This document shows, in pieces, positions 47,351 through 60,743 of a stretch of 64,000 bases of DNA; positions within the stretch are counted from its first letter, which is position 1; each line of letters opens with the position of its first letter. The notes under the pieces are model-generated. The model did not search any database. It saw only the letters and a list, made by a program, of their open reading frames with translations, and was not told the DNA's origin. The DNA comes from Allium sativum (Eukaryota; Streptophyta; Magnoliopsida; Asparagales; Amaryllidaceae): positions 316,918,922-316,982,921 of the forward strand of contig CM060926.1 in assembly GCA_030737875.1 (NCBI GenBank), given 5' to 3'. The translations under genes and the position numbers were made by a program.

Positions 47351-50300
47351 TGTGATGACCCCAAACTTCCACGAGTGAAAGCAAGGAGAAACCATATGGA
47401 ATACAACATAATTATAATATAACAATTCACAGGAAACAACATAGCACAGGAAATCCATAAAGTAACAACATCATAGCAGCGGATATACAATGTCATCAGC
47501 AATAGAAATCCATAGTCACAGAATCTAAATTATTACAACAAGTTTTTTTTTATTTAGAAAATGACATAAGTTCCAACTCCAAATTAAATAACATGAAATG
47601 GAAATAAGTCTGATGTCTGAAATAAAAGGAAAAATGCGATAAAGCAAAAGATAGAGGGTCTTTGAAGTTCCAAGTCATCACCTCTTCACCCAAGCAAATT
47701 CCAATAGAGAGAATATAAGCAGCTCCAAAGAAAACTCCAAGCAGAAAGGAAACCTGTCTACTTGGCTGCCCGTGTGGAAGAGAGGGCACCCAAGTTTGCA
47801 AAAAGGTGAAACAAACGATGGGTCAGTCGTGGGACCGGTGTGAGAATTATTAACTAACTTAACTCATACAAAATAAGGCAAATCCAAAGACCATGCCGCT
47901 AACGCGGAACGGGTTGTACCAATGGATTGCTGTGCATAACTTCGGTGTCAGTACAGATAAATAAAACGTAACACAACGCAATGTCTTTTGAAAAATGGAA
48001 CCACCATAAGACTCAGGTCCCATCACACAATGCAACGCACACCAAGAGGATAGAGTTTTACCTTATGGTGGTTAAACATGTTAAATACGCCAAATACGAA
48101 GCTAATACTATCATTAAAGTGTAAAGTTTTTTTTTAAAAAAAAACAAAACAAAGCAATGTATTAATCCAAGGAAGCATAGGTACCATATATTATGCCTCC
48201 AATACTAGTAATACAATCAAATCCGTCGGGTCGTATTGGAAAGTTGGGTTTCCATCATGAGTCCAGGCTAGGGAGGACTCCTTACCGATTCGAGACACTC
48301 TAGTTAATGACTCAGGATTACCCGCAGTTAACCCTTGGAAATGGCAAGGCCGGTCCTCAAATACAGCTTAGAGGATTGGCAATTCCTAAGCACACGTTCC
48401 CCGGTCCTATAGGACCTATCCGAGGCGCCTCATTTCATCATCCACAAAAGTAAAATGACTACTAACTAACGTGCTACTTTCCCTGCGTTCCCTTCCCCCC
48501 TTTTAGACTCAACCGGTGTGTGAGGCTCGTGAAGTCATGTATCCCATGTCACCCAGGTTCTGCTTTTCAACAAGAAACCTTGATCATTTCATCTTAGCAC
48601 GCCACACCGTCACTCCATACCCTACCATCGACCGTCTGTCAATATATAAATGGTGTTAAGCAGAGAATAAATTCTCTACCACCAATCATTTATATGTTAA
48701 CAGAAAATCGACAACATGATATTTAATGGGGTACGATGTCAGACACACCATCCATTTACACCCATGCTCTGGGTCTGAGCGACGGTCAAATCCGTGAAAC
48801 CAACGCGTACGTTTGGACAATTACCACGACTCTTGAATCGGGAGCTACCCAATTCAGAGTCTTGATCGTTGTCCATTCGAGGGAAGATTTACGGTCTTCA
48901 TACGCCGTCTTCATATTTAGACTCTTGAAATCGTATACTCATTTGGAATGGAATAAATCCGGACTTTCCAAATAATCTCGCGTTCATAATTTTGAGAAAA
49001 ACACATTTCATGTCGTTATGTTGTTTTATAGCGATTAATCCTTGCCTTAATTATCTAATATAATTAATTTCTTTATTTTACGACGCTTCAGGTCAAGGGC
49101 GACACTGGCGCTGTTTTCCATCCATCTTGATTTTCACATTTCTCAAAATCTAACCGTTGGATTTTAATGCAACTTATATCGTTGGAAATATTTTTCCAAG
49201 ACGGTCCTAGCGGTTTCAGTTTTGGGAAAATCCGACGGTCGGATCTTCCTGTATAATCGTTTAAAAGTTCGTTTTCAAAACGCGAACTACCGTGCTCTAT
49301 TAGTTATATTTTAATTATATATATATAATATAAATATAAATAATTCGCTTAACTCATCGTCCATACATCCATCTCTCCTTTTTACCTTTTCACTTCTTTA
49401 ACTTACATGAAAATATATTTCATAATTAGGCGATGAATTGTTCTTTTTATTTTATTTTCATTTTATACTTTATAATTCACATTTAAAAATGTAAATTATA
49501 AAACATCATTCCATTTATTTCTTTTCATCTATCTTTTCCAATTATATTATAAATAATGTACATTTTCCTATGGCGTAAATTATCTTTTTTTTATACACAT
49601 TATAAATAATGTGTGTTTTACCTACGGTCAGGTTCTCTTTTTATATACATTATAAATAATGTATATTCTTCCTACGAGGTACATTCTCTTTCTACATACA
49701 TTATAAATAACGAATATTCTTCCTACGGTCAAGTTCTTTAAATCTTAACATTATAAAATAGTGTAACTATCATACGGTGAAATTTTCTTTTTATTTAACA
49801 TTGTGAATGATGTTAAATTTACATACACTTCATCTTCGTTTTAATAACATTGAAAATAGTGTTAATATGAATCCTATAGTTAAATTATCCTTCTTAACAT
49901 ACGGTGCTTTTTCTATTTATTAACATTGAAAATAATGTTAATATTACATACGGTGCTTTTTCTATTTATTAACATTGAAAATAATGTTAATATTACATAC
50001 GGTGCTTTTCTATTTATTAACATTGAAAATAATGTTAATATTACATAATATGTCATTTTCTATTTTTATCATAACAACAATTCTATTTTCTATACGATGC
50101 ACTTTTCTATTTTTAACATGACAAAAAATGCTATTTTTCATACAATGCATTTTTATATTTTTAACATGACAAAAAATGCTATTTTTCATACAATGCATTT
50201 TTATATTTTTAACATGACAAAAATGCTATTTTCTATACGACGAACATTTTCTATTTTAACATAACAAAAAATGCTATTTTTCATACAATGCATTTTTATA

Positions 50301-52459
50301 TTTTTAACATGACAAAAAATGCTATTTTTCATACAATGCATTTTTATATTTTTAACATGACAAAAATGCTATTTTCTATACGACGAACATTTTCTATTTT
50401 AACATAACAAAAAATGCCATTTTCAATACGATGATCATTTTCTATTTTAATATCAATGAATCATACGGTGACAGTTTTCTCTATGTACATTTGACAAAAA
50501 TGCCAATTTCATACGGTGACAGTTTTCTCTATGTACATTTGACAAAAATGCCAATTTCATACGGTGACAGTTTTCTAACTTTTAACATTAACATTAACAT
50601 AAATGTCATTTTCCTACGATGAACCTTTTCTATTTTGACATAACAAAAATTGTCCATCAACATACAGTGAATAATTTCTATCTAAATATTGAACAAAAAT
50701 TGTTCTTCAACATATGGTGTTTAATTTCTATTTAAATGTTGAATAAAAATTGTTCATCAACATACGGTGTATAATTTCTATTTAAATATTGAACAAAAAT
50801 TGTTCATCAACATACGGTGAATAATTTCTATCTAAATATTGAACAAAAATTGTTCATCAACATATGGTGTTTAATTTCTATTTAAATATTGAACAAAAAT
50901 TGTTCATCAACATATGGTGTTTAATTTCTATTTAAATATTGAACAAAAATTTTTCATCAACACATGGTGTTTTATATTTTAATATATTGAACAAAAATTG
51001 TGTTCATCAACATATAGCGTATAATTCTATTTTATTAATGATGAACCAAAATTTGTTCATTAACATATCAATTCTATTACAATTAAACATGAAAACAAAA
51101 GGGATCTAATTTTATCCATTCTATTATAGAACCATCATCATCAACATGTCAAACCAAACAGATCTGAATTTATATTCACATCACATCAATATTGAATAAT
51201 TCATATCAATATAGATTTTAAATAAACGAACTCTCACCTTGATTGGATAATAATTATAATAAATCCAATTAAATTTTCAGAATGTGTCAATTAGTCTTAG
51301 CAATTGCTACTCGTCGTCACGGTCCTGTCGGATCTGAAATTTTCAGAATCGGGGTTTATTTGCATTAGTTATCAATAATTTAAACAAACTGGTTTTTAAC
51401 AACTGCTGCAGCCACGCTTAAAAGCGTCGCTAAATTTGAAATAGAAATTACCTTAAAATTTTCTGTTTTTGTTCAAATTTTTGGATCCGATTTTCGCAGC
51501 CTGTAGTTGATGGTTTGGGGTGCCGTTTGTTGGACGTGGACCGGGAAGGAGAGGGCTTTGCACGGCCAGAGGGGGGGGGGGTGGTGCCAGGTGGGCCCGG
51601 CGGAGGTGCGAGCGGCGGTACTTTGCGCTGACGTGGCGGGCGGCTCCGACGACGAGATGGTTCGGGGTTGGTACCAATTTGAAGATCTCGGTTTTCTCTT
51701 CGAAACGGTATATGGTATGCTGAAAATCGTTGAGAGATGAGGGAGAATTTCGAGTTTGAAATCGGGAGCTGATAATGGGTTGCGGCGGCCAAAATTGAAC
51801 GGGGAAGAAGGAGTATACGGACCGTATATATACTAGTATTTTAGGGTTTTATTTTTTTATTTATTTAATTAATTAATTCTAGAAATTAACGTTTTTAAAT
51901 ACGACCTCCAAACGAAGCTCAACGACTGTCGAATTTAATGTTTTGACGTCTTCTGAACGCGATGGTGCTATCGCCAAGGTCCAATTCTGAAGTTACAGTA
52001 TGTTTTCTTTTTTTTTCAAATTAAATCGTTTAATTTAAATTTGAACATACGTTTTAATTTCCTACGGCCACATACTGACTCAGAAAAATCCAGAAAAATT
52101 ATTTTTGGCATCGTGATGACGATACGGTTCTAACAAAGCCAATTTCGTCAAATTCTGAGATCGTTCGAAAAATGGCTATTTTCACGCCGTTCAATTTCAA
52201 CTGTATTTGACCAAACATAGTTTCTTTCGCTACGCTCACATATTAAATCAAAAAATTCTAAAAATTGAAACCTAGCTATATTATGACATTCCGGGTCCAA
52301 CGGAAGTGGTTTCGTCGAATTCCGAGGTCGTTCGCAAAATGGCCATTTTTAGCTGTTTCAGAGTTATTTAAAATTGGAAATTTTAAATTTGGACTAAGAA
52401 TTCAACAAAATTCCCAGAAATAAAATTTTCAAACTGGTTCAGATTTCCGGGTCATTACA
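47351..52459 (-). repeat. 5' LTR of element C (5109 bp)
   Basis: It starts tgtgatgacccc and ends gggtcattaca on the plus strand. The roughly 50-bp repeat block is at about 49530-51030 and TATA-like tatatata at about 51825-51832. It is very similar to 37594-42710; differences are scattered substitutions and small repeat-unit indels. Confidence 0.95.
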
Positions 52460-52464
52460 ACTCA

Positions 52465-52665
52465 GCATTGAGCACGTCTTCCGTGAATGGGTTATGCCTC
52501 GCATTGGTTTCCCAGTCATCGGTGATGTGTCCCCTATATTCTTTTAGAATGCTGCGAAGTAGGTTGGAAAGAAAGGGAGTTCAAATCTCCGTCAGGATGC
52601 GACGGTCGTGATTCGACTCAGGAGCAAGCGCCCTTGGACATGAAGCTCTTTCCTTTATTCACCAT
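52465..52665 (-). pseudogene. Tat-like gag relic, N-terminal part
   Basis: The minus strand from an ATG at 52665 reads MVNKGKSFMSKGACS, a stop, then after a frame change LLRSILKEYRGHITDDWETN and PFTEDVLNAE up to the insertion point. It connects across element C to 37593 in the same phase (WPANFNMPQ). Confidence 0.7.
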
Positions 52666-53340
52666 CGTCGATAGGCTTGGTTGTTAAGTTTGAGAGAACT
52701 TGAGTAGCACCAGAGTCTTGGTGACTAAGCAGAAGGAAAGGCGGGGTTTCTATTCCTTAAAGGGAGTGATAAAAAGTTGACTATAGATGCGTGTTGTACG
52801 AACCCTCCTTTCTGGCGTGCGAAAATGTTGACATCGAAGATTGTCGTTAACGCCCGTGATTTCCACGTGGGTAAAAATAGACGTCCAATGATGGAAAATG
52901 AGTAAGTAACAGTGTATTATGCAGGAAAGAAAGTGCAAATGAACGATCACACAGATTTCGTAGTGGTTCAACCCGTCGGGGCCTACGTCTACTTTGAATG
53001 GTTTTTCTCTTTATTATATCACGAGTACAAGTTACAACATTTAGTCGGGATGATTCCGAGTGTACATGAATCTCTATGTTCTTTATCATGTAATGGAATT
53101 GTTGAAACTATTATGCGGAGAACGTGGACATGGTGGCACAGAGGTCCAAGGTTGATTGTCTTATCTTCTTCTCCGATGCCAAAACAACAAAAATGTCGTT
53201 TATTGTCCAAAAGTGTTGTTAAATATTGGAGAGTATGCTCATGTGTCCAAGAACATGTATCTTCTTCTTCTTGGGATGATGGAACGTGTTTGAGAGGCTT
53301 TGGGATGATTATCTTCTTCTTAGGCAGCCATTAGAGCTTG
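52666..53340 (-). other. Probable leader and LTR remnant of the Tat-like element
   Basis: This lies upstream of the gag start. A possible LTR edge (tgttgacatcg on the plus strand) is near 52826, and the text 'gtggttcaacccgtcggggc' resembles LTR or leader sequence of plant elements. I could not place a primer site or a second LTR with confidence. The open frame at 52912-53334 has no family resemblance. Confidence 0.3.
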
Positions 53341-53927
53341 GAGGAGAGCTTCAACCAGCCCTTTTCACATTGGAAATAAGGGGATGTTTATATCAATGGG
53401 TTGGTAGTGGAGTAGGTAAAAAGTAGGGGAGGGTGAATAAATTTTATCCCGTATCCAATGTCTCGAGCATAATTCATATCCCTTGAGGGATGCAAATTTA
53501 ATTCGTGTCCGTAGGGATGAAAAATTAACATCTGATGGGATGTAGACAATAGGGGAACTCGCCTCCTTCGATGGGATGCGAGCTCGTGTCCCTCGAGGGG
53601 ATAAGAAAACGCATCCCACAAAGGATATGAATTTCGTATCCCATGGTGGATGCGAGATTTGTATGTTTCATGATTTCAAGGAGCCCGAGGAGAGGGATAC
53701 GAAACTCGAGAGATATGAAAAATCAAAAGATGCGGTATCGAGCGATGTAATATTTTTCTAATCGCATCATTCTGAGGAGTTGTGAGGCCTACACTCCCAT
53801 GACTTCTCCCAGGCTTGAATCCTCAGTGCTTTGGTGACACTTTGGGCTTTGGTTCCGTGCGATGTGTTGATTCGAGTGGGCCTGTTGTACTTTTGGGAAC
53901 TAAACCGAAAAGCCGATTAACATAGAC
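53341..53927. repeat. Degenerate short repeats containing 'gggatgcgag' and 'ttcgtatccc'
   Basis: Variants of gggatgcgagctcgtgtccc and its relatives recur about every 30-45 bp between 53440 and 53660. They give short open frames on both strands, none of which looks like a gene. Confidence 0.5.
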
Positions 53928-56234
53928 ATATAGTTGAATGTAGTTTAACACTTATAGCTCAAGCCAATCTACTTATTAAATTTTGGCCAAAGGCCTTTAA
54001 CACTGAAGTTTTTCTAATTAACAGACACCTTACCAAAATTTTCAATAATTCAACTCCTTTAAAAAAGCTATAAGGTTTTAAACCATATTACAGAGACTTA
54101 AAATTCTTTGGATGCTTATGCTACCCTTATTTAAGCCCTATAACAACAATAAACTAAATTTCAGGTCAACACCGTGTACTTTTTATTGGTTATGTCACTA
54201 ACCAAAAGGCTCTAAGTGTATTAATAGAATAGGAAAAATTTACATAAGAAGAAATGTAATTTTCATTGAGATGGTGTTTCCATTCAAGTCCAAGTGATAA
54301 GAACAACTAACAAAGTCTTAAATGCAAAGCATTCTATACCTGTTATACCCTAATCGGTATATGTGTGGAGTCATTCAAATGACAGTGAGGTTGCTGAAGA
54401 CCATGACACATTGCCTTTCAATCTAGAAGACAATGCACCTGTTGTACCACCTAGCCCCGCCACCACTAGACGTGAAAGTTGAAGAGAGCAAACTCAAGTC
54501 AGCGATAACATAGCAACAAATAATCAAAGTACTGAAAGTTAAAGTACACTAGATTCTATTGAACAAAGTCAACCACTTGTTGATGCTCCACATACTTATA
54601 TTGGACATCCAATGACAACAAGAGCCAAGAGGGACATTTTCAAGACAAAAATGTTCACTGTTTCATCTGAAACAGCTGAACCAAAAACTTATGATCATGC
54701 ACTCAAGAACAAGCCCTCGAGACATGCAACTTACACTGAATATATTGCTCTCACTAATAATGAGACATGGAGTTTAGTCAAAGCACCATCAAATAAAAAC
54801 ATTGTGGGCTGCAAACGAACCTATAATTAAAAAAGAATCCATATGGTACAATAAATAAGTATAAAGCCAGATTAGTGGCAAAAAGATTTACACAGGAATA
54901 TGGTTTTGATTTCAACCAAACGTTTTCACCTATTGTAAAACCTACCACAACAAGACTTGTACTTACTACTGCACTTCACAGAAATTAACAAATAAAGCAT
55001 TTAGATGTCAATAATGCCCTTTTGGATGGCATTTTAAAAGAAGAAATCTATATGTAGCAACTACAAAGCTATACACAAAACTCTAATTATGTGTGCAAGT
55101 TGAACAAGGCAATTTATGGTCTTAAACAGGATCCTAGAGTCTGGTTTGATAGACTAAAAAGTGCGGTAATGCAACTGCGTTATCAGTCTATCAAATCATA
55201 CAATTCTCTGTTCACGAGAATAACTAGCGTTTCAACAAATCAAATACTAATTTATGTTGGTGATATTATTGTTACAAGCAGTGGTGCTGATGATATACAA
55301 AATCTTACTAACAATCTTAATCAACAATTTTCCATCAAGGATTTGGGAAATCTTACATATTTTATGGGAATAGAGGTGAAGAGAAAATCAGATATAGAAT
55401 TAATTCTAAATCAGAGAAATTAAATATCAAATCTTCTTATCAACACCAAGATGGAAAATGCTAATGCACTACCTACACCAATGATCAGTAACTAGCACTG
55501 TTCCAAATATAGAGGGAAGCTATATCTAATATTAAATAGTATAGAAGTGTTATAGGTGCAGTACATTATGCAACTATAACACATCCTGATATTACTTGTA
55601 ATGTTAACATAGTCTCTTAATTTATGCAGAAACCTCTGGATGTACATTGGAAAGCTGTAAAAAGGATACTGAGATATCTCAAAGGGACTATCAATTATGG
55701 ACTAACATTAAAGACTAGCAAAATACTCAACATAAATGATTATGCTGATGCTGATTGGGCCTCAGACCCCGATGGAAGACGATCCACTACAAGGTATTGT
55801 ATCTATGTTGGAGACATTTTAGTTTCATGGTGTTCCAAAAAGCAACCAACTACTCTTGATCTAGCACAGAGGATGAATACAGGAGTGTAGCTAATGCTAC
55901 TACAGAAATCATATGGTTGCAATCACTTCTAAGTCAACTAAAACTAGAAAGCAACTTTAAACCAGTAGTATGGTGTGACAACAAGAGTACGGTTTATATA
56001 CCAGAAGATCCAATGCAGCATGTCAGAACTAAGCATATAGAGCTATATCTATACTTTGTACGTGAATTAGTCCAGAAAGGAGAGCTAAGAGTTCAACGTA
56101 TACCTAGCACTTGCCAGCGTGTTGATATACTAACGAAGGCTATTTCATCTACCAACTTCATAAAATTTAGATCATACCTAAATATTGTTGAGCTCAATAA
56201 TTCTTCAGATATTACCTCAAATCAGCACAACTAA
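53928..56234 (+). pseudogene. Ty1/copia pol relic: integrase C-terminus, RT, RNase H
   Basis: Plus-strand pieces read in order as copia pol. Integrase C-terminal part is at about 53930-54300 (LIKFWPKAFNTEVFLINRHL, FFGCLCYPYL). RT start is at 54612-54830 (NETWSLVKAP), then, after frame changes, RT core at 55091-55423 (KLNKAIYGLKQ, FSIKDLGNLTYFMGI). RNase H is at 55624-55890 (KRILRYLKGT, ADADWASDPDG) and 55917-56234 (VWCDNKSTV, KHIELYLYFVRE). The RT catalytic motif is YVGD rather than YVDD. Many stops and frame changes make it old. It ends just before element D. Confidence 0.9.
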
Positions 56235-56243
56235 GGGATGAAA

Positions 56244-56646
56244 TGTAGTGATTTATGCGGAATTTTGATGTGGATCTAGTATTGTTTATTTAGATACCAA
56301 TGGAGTATAACAAAACAATTATGAAATCTCACAAAAAATAAAGAACAAAAAAAGGACACCGAATACTTAACGTGGTTCGGATATGAATATCCTACGTCCA
56401 TGGAGACCTAACAACTTTTATTTCTCAATGAAGAAATGAGTACATAAGAGAGGAGGAAGATTACAATAGATAGAAGATTAACGGTGGATTGCTTTCTTCA
56501 TACAATAACATGAACTCTTTTTATATAGAGGGATTTCTTGACCTCCAAGTAAACTTGGCACCCAAGTTATTCCATATATGAGCCAATTACATGATTGACA
56601 ATCAATCTTTCCTTCTCTAAAAATATTTGAATCATCAATTTCAACA
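56244..56646 (-). repeat. 3' LTR of element D (403 bp)
   Basis: It begins tgtagtgattt and ends tttcaaca on the plus strand. It has a single copy of the 'gacctccaagtaaacttggc' unit where the other LTR has three. Confidence 0.93.
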
Positions 56647-56656
56647 CTCCACCTGA
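56647..56656 (-). promoter_or_regulatory. Polypurine-like tract of element D
   Basis: The minus strand reads TCAGGTGGAG directly before the 3' LTR. It is short but in the expected place. Confidence 0.6.
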
Positions 56657-56719
56657 TTCAAATATGAAAGTCTTTCTTCATCATCTCATCTTCAATATTC
56701 AACATAGAAGTTGTTGGGC

Positions 56720-58465
56720 CCAACGCCCCATGGCGCTCAAGTAACTGGAAGCAAACTGATCAAGTTTGAGCAATGCTCAAGCTTGTCCTTTGGAAGTGAC
56801 TTGGTCATCATATCAGAAGGATTATCCCAAGTACCCACCTTCAATAATTTGATCTTTCTCCGTTCTTCCTCAAGCATAAGAAAGAAACCTCTAATATCAA
56901 TGTGCTTTGTCCGTGAACTATAAGCTTGATTCCCAACAAGATGAATTGCACTCTAACTGTCTAAAAATAGCTCCATTGTCCGTTGTGGCATTGAAAGATC
57001 ATCCAACAACTGAAGTAAGTACAATCCTTCCTTTGCTTCCATAATTGATATCAACTCTGCTTCGGTAGTCGACAAAGCTACGATAGATTGCAGCTTTGAT
57101 CTCCATGAAATCAAGCCTATGCCAAGTGTAAAAACATAGCCCGACACTGACTTCCTAGCATCTCCATCCCCAGCATAATCAGAATCACGGTATCCTCTAA
57201 GAAAGATGTCACCATCTACTCCACCATATAGCAAACCCACTGAAGAAGTGCCTCAAAGATATCTAAGAATCCACTTTATTGCTTGCCAATGTTCTTTGTC
57301 TGGGTTAGACATATATCGACTGACAACACCAACTACATGGGCCAAATCTGGTCTCGTACACACCATCGCATACATGAGACTACCAACAGCACTAGAATAA
57401 GATATATTAGCCATATACCTTTTATCTTCTTCCGATGTAGGAGAATGGTCTTTCGACAACTTAAAATGAGAGCCTAAAGGAGTGTCTACCGGTTTGGCTT
57501 TCTCCATCCCAAATCGAGCAAGGACTTTTTCGATGTACTGCACCTGAGTGAGCCTTAAATCTCTCTGCTTCCTATCCCTTCTTATCTCCATACCGAATAT
57601 TCTTTGTGCCTTTCCCAAATTCTTCATATCAAACTCTCTACTGAGCTCCGCTTTCAACTCCTTAATTTTGACCATACTCTGAGATGCAATCAACATATCA
57701 TCAACATATAACAACAAATAAATCATGTCATCATCACATCTCCTAAAATAAACACACTGGTCTTTGAAGCTTCTAGAGTATCCTTGTGAAAGCGTAAACT
57801 TATCAAATCTCTTGTACCATAGTCTAAGAGACTACTTCAGTCCACAAAGAGATTTGTTAAGTTTACAAACATAGTCTGGCCTGCTACTATCAATGAACCC
57901 TTCCCGCTGCCGCAAATAAATCTCTTCATCCAGATCACCATGCAAGAAAGCAGTTTTGACATCTAGTTGCTCTAACTCCATGTCATAATGAGAAACTAAT
58001 GCCAAGAGAATACGAATGGAAGTATGCCTAACAACTGGAGCAAAGATGTCATGATACTCTACCCTTTTCTTCTAAACATACCCCTTTGCTACTAGTCTTG
58101 CTTTATATCTAAACTCTCCATTGCCGATAGATCCACTTATATCCAATATCTCTCTTGTCGGTAGAAAGTGGCACCAAATCCCAAGTGTGATTTTTCCGTA
58201 AAGATTCGATCTCCTCTTCCATTACTACTAACCAACTGGAACTATCAACTGATGCATTAGCGTCTCTATAATCTCTAGGATCATCATGGACAACATTTAA
58301 TGCATATGTTGCCATATCATCAAAGTCAAAGTCTTTGATGCTCAAACCAACAAACTCATCAAGCCATCTGGGCTTCCTTCTTTCTCTAACAGGCCTGGTC
58401 TCTGTATGAGCTCCACCTTGAGTTTGATCTTCTACGCCAGTATCCATACTATCCGCATCAACCAC
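56720..58465 (-). pseudogene. RT and RNase H of element D
   Basis: Frames on the minus strand: 58465-58109 holds the linker and RT start (ERRKPRWLDEFVGL, NHTWDLVPL). About 58100-57780 is RT core with stops. 57726-57253 has the intact catalytic motif LLLYVDDMLIAS and ends in WILRYL. 57240-56953 is RNase H ([28 protein letters not shown]), continuing past a stop to SRTKHIDI and the C-terminus near 56720. At least one frameshift lies between 58109 and 57726. Confidence 0.9.
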
Positions 58466-59826
58466 GATGTCATCGGAAACGCCATTTGAACATCTATGGA
58501 AAGAATCAACAGATGATTTGCTTTGCGTTTGATATTCTTCACATGTCCTCTCATCATCATCTTATGAGGAAGGCTCCACCTTCAACATAGCTTTCTCATC
58601 AAAAGTTACATGCCTACTTATAATAAATTTCTTGCTAATAGGACACTACAAACTATATCCTTTTACTCTTTCTATAACCTAGAAAGATACACTTGCGAGC
58701 TCTAGGTTCCAGCTTTCCTCAGCTCTCATGCACATAAGCTGGACAACCAAATACCTTGAGGAATGAATAGCTAACAGGCTCTCCTTTCCATACTTCTTCA
58801 GGGATCTTCATATCTATAGCAGTAGAAGGTGTACGGTTGATGAGGTAAGCCGCCATAGATAAAGCTTCAACCCAAAATCCCTTTTTTTGACTTAGCAGTC
58901 AATCTGAGGCACCTAGTTCTCTCCAACAATGTCTGATTCATCCTTTCTGCAACTCCATTTGACTGGGGGTCACCTGGTGTGGTGTAATGCCTCTTAATGC
59001 CTTCGGACTCACAATAATCGATGAATTCCTGTGATACGAATTCACCACCATTATCTAAACGGAGAACTTTCAACTTCTTCCCTAACTGCTTCCCCACTAT
59101 GGATTTCCATTTATGAATTCTAGTAAAGGTTTCACTTTTGGACTTTAAAAAGTATACCAAAACTTTACGAGAGAAATCGTATATAAATGAAACAAAATGC
59201 CTGGATCCACCCAAGGATGGGCAAGGGGAAGGTCCCCAAATATCTATGAGAACATAATACAAAATAGCTATTGCCTTATGCTCACCAACACCAAAAGAAA
59301 TCTTCGTCTACTTACCAAGAACACACTCTTCACAAAAACCAAGCTTTGAATGCCGAACTCCGTTGATCAAACACCTCTTTCTTAGCTCATCCATGCTGCG
59401 CTCGCCAATGTAGCCCACCCGAAAGTGCCATAATCTAGAAGAATCTGAATCAGCTGAAGTAACTGGAGCCGATTCACTAACAACACTAGTGCCCTTTAGT
59501 AAACAGAGATTTTCTATCCTCACTCCTTTCATAACGATCATGGAACCCTTAGATATTTTCATCTTCTCTTCTTCAACTACAATCTTTAGTCCAAGTCTAC
59601 TCAATGCCCCAACAGAAATCAAGCTCCTCCTTAAATCAGGTACATGCCTAACATCAGTAATGGTTCGAATAACACCGTCGAACATCCTGATCTTTACACT
59701 ACCAACACCAACCATACGGCAAGAAGCATCATTGCCCTTCAAAACTTCTCCTCCATCAATCTCACGGTAAGTGGAAAAAGAGTTCCTATCAGGTGTCATA
59801 TGATAGGATGCGCCAGAATCAATCAA
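58466..59826 (-). pseudogene. Protease and integrase of element D
   Basis: 59826-59308 holds aspartic protease (MIDSGASYHMTPDRNSF) and the gag-pre-integrase zinc region (LWHFRVGYIGERS, then CEECVLGK). 59262-58867 is integrase core (DIWGPSP, LRLDNGGEFVSQEF, PQSNGVAERMNQTLLE), with the DDE residues visible. After a frame change the C-terminal part (FGCPAYVH) lies near 58730. The linker toward RT follows. Confidence 0.9.
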
Positions 59827-60700
59827 TTATAGGGTGCTTTTCCCAGAAGAGTTAGAAGGTGTAAACACATCAGTGTCGCTCTCTGTATCTGATTTCTCCG
59901 CTGAGAGGTAGAAGCTCGCTTTGAGTCTTTTCTTTTTCCTTCAAGCTTGGGACATTGTGCAACAAAGTGCCCGGGCTTCTTACAATAATGGCAAGTCAAT
60001 TCCTTAGGCCCCCAAGACTAGGACCTTAAAGAATTCCGTTCTTCACCTTTCTTTGACTTCTACCTCTCTGAACAGACAAGCCTTTGGTATCACTATCAAT
60101 GCTAGTGCTCGCCAATATACCTCTTAACACTTCATTATGAAGGCCAACCTTTACATCAGAAAGGCTAATTTTACTGCGGCCATAAATCATGGAATTGAAA
60201 AAAGCAGTATATTCTTTAGGCAAGGAACATAGGAGGATCACAGCTTAAGCCTCATCGGTAATATCAACATCTGATGCCTTCAGGTTCATAACTAAAGTGG
60301 TCAAGGCATCTACATGCTCCATAAGATCGGGTCCAGGCTTCATCTTGAATGAATAAAGTTGTTGTTGTAGACTAATATGATTTATGAGAGACTTGTCTTG
60401 ATATGCATATGATAATGCATCCCATAGTTCCTTCGCCGTCTTCTTCTGAGAAAATTTCCTAAGGACTTCATCTGAATGACTCAACTGAATTGTTGTGAGA
60501 GCTTCATCTTCCATTTCCTCCAATTCAGCTGCATCAACATCTTTCAATTTCTCAGGCGTAGAAACAACTTTAAAAGTCTTCTCCTTTTTCAATACGGCCT
60601 CCATCTTTATCTTCCAAGTACCAAAATCTCCTTTTCCGTCAAAACGTATTACTTCATAATTGATGCCAGATCTTCCAACAGACTTACTAGAAGTAGCCAT
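59827..60700 (-). pseudogene. gag of element D
   Basis: The start is MATSSKSVGRSGINYEV (60700). 60700-60245 is a UBN2-type copia gag (FGTWKIKMEAVL, AKELWDALSYAYQ). A stop at 60245-60247 interrupts it, and it continues in the same frame at 60241-60026 (LLCSLPKEYTAFFNSM). A CCHC knuckle (CHYCKKPGHFVAQC) follows near 59955-59995 before the change of frame into protease. Confidence 0.9.
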
Positions 60701-60728
60701 TAATATCCAAATAGAAACAATAGCACTA

Positions 60729-60740
60729 GCTCCGATACCA
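60729..60740 (-). promoter_or_regulatory. Primer binding site of element D (initiator Met tRNA, one mismatch)
   Basis: The minus strand reads TGGTATCGGAGC, differing from the usual TGGTATCAGAGC by one base. It lies three bases inside the 5' LTR. Confidence 0.85.
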
Positions 60741-60743
60741 AAC

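Larger units (their letters stand above)
37594..52459 (-). mobile_element. Ty3/gypsy LTR retrotransposon 'C' with giant LTRs, complete
   Basis: LTRs at 37594-42710 and 47351-52459 (about 5.1 kb each) enclose only 4.6 kb of internal sequence. The target-site duplication actca is at 37589-37593 and 52460-52464. Primer site (47337-47348), polypurine tract (42711-42722) and the gag-protease-RT-RNase H-integrase order are all present on the minus strand. A chromodomain-like tail follows the integrase. The insertion splits a Tat-like gag. The polyprotein has several stops, a catalytic integrase change and an intron-like 85-bp segment. Confidence 0.96.

Noticed and set aside
52912..53334. A 140-residue plus-strand open frame
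   Set aside because: It has no recognisable domain, lies in probable LTR or leader sequence of an element reading the other way, and its composition does not look like protein.
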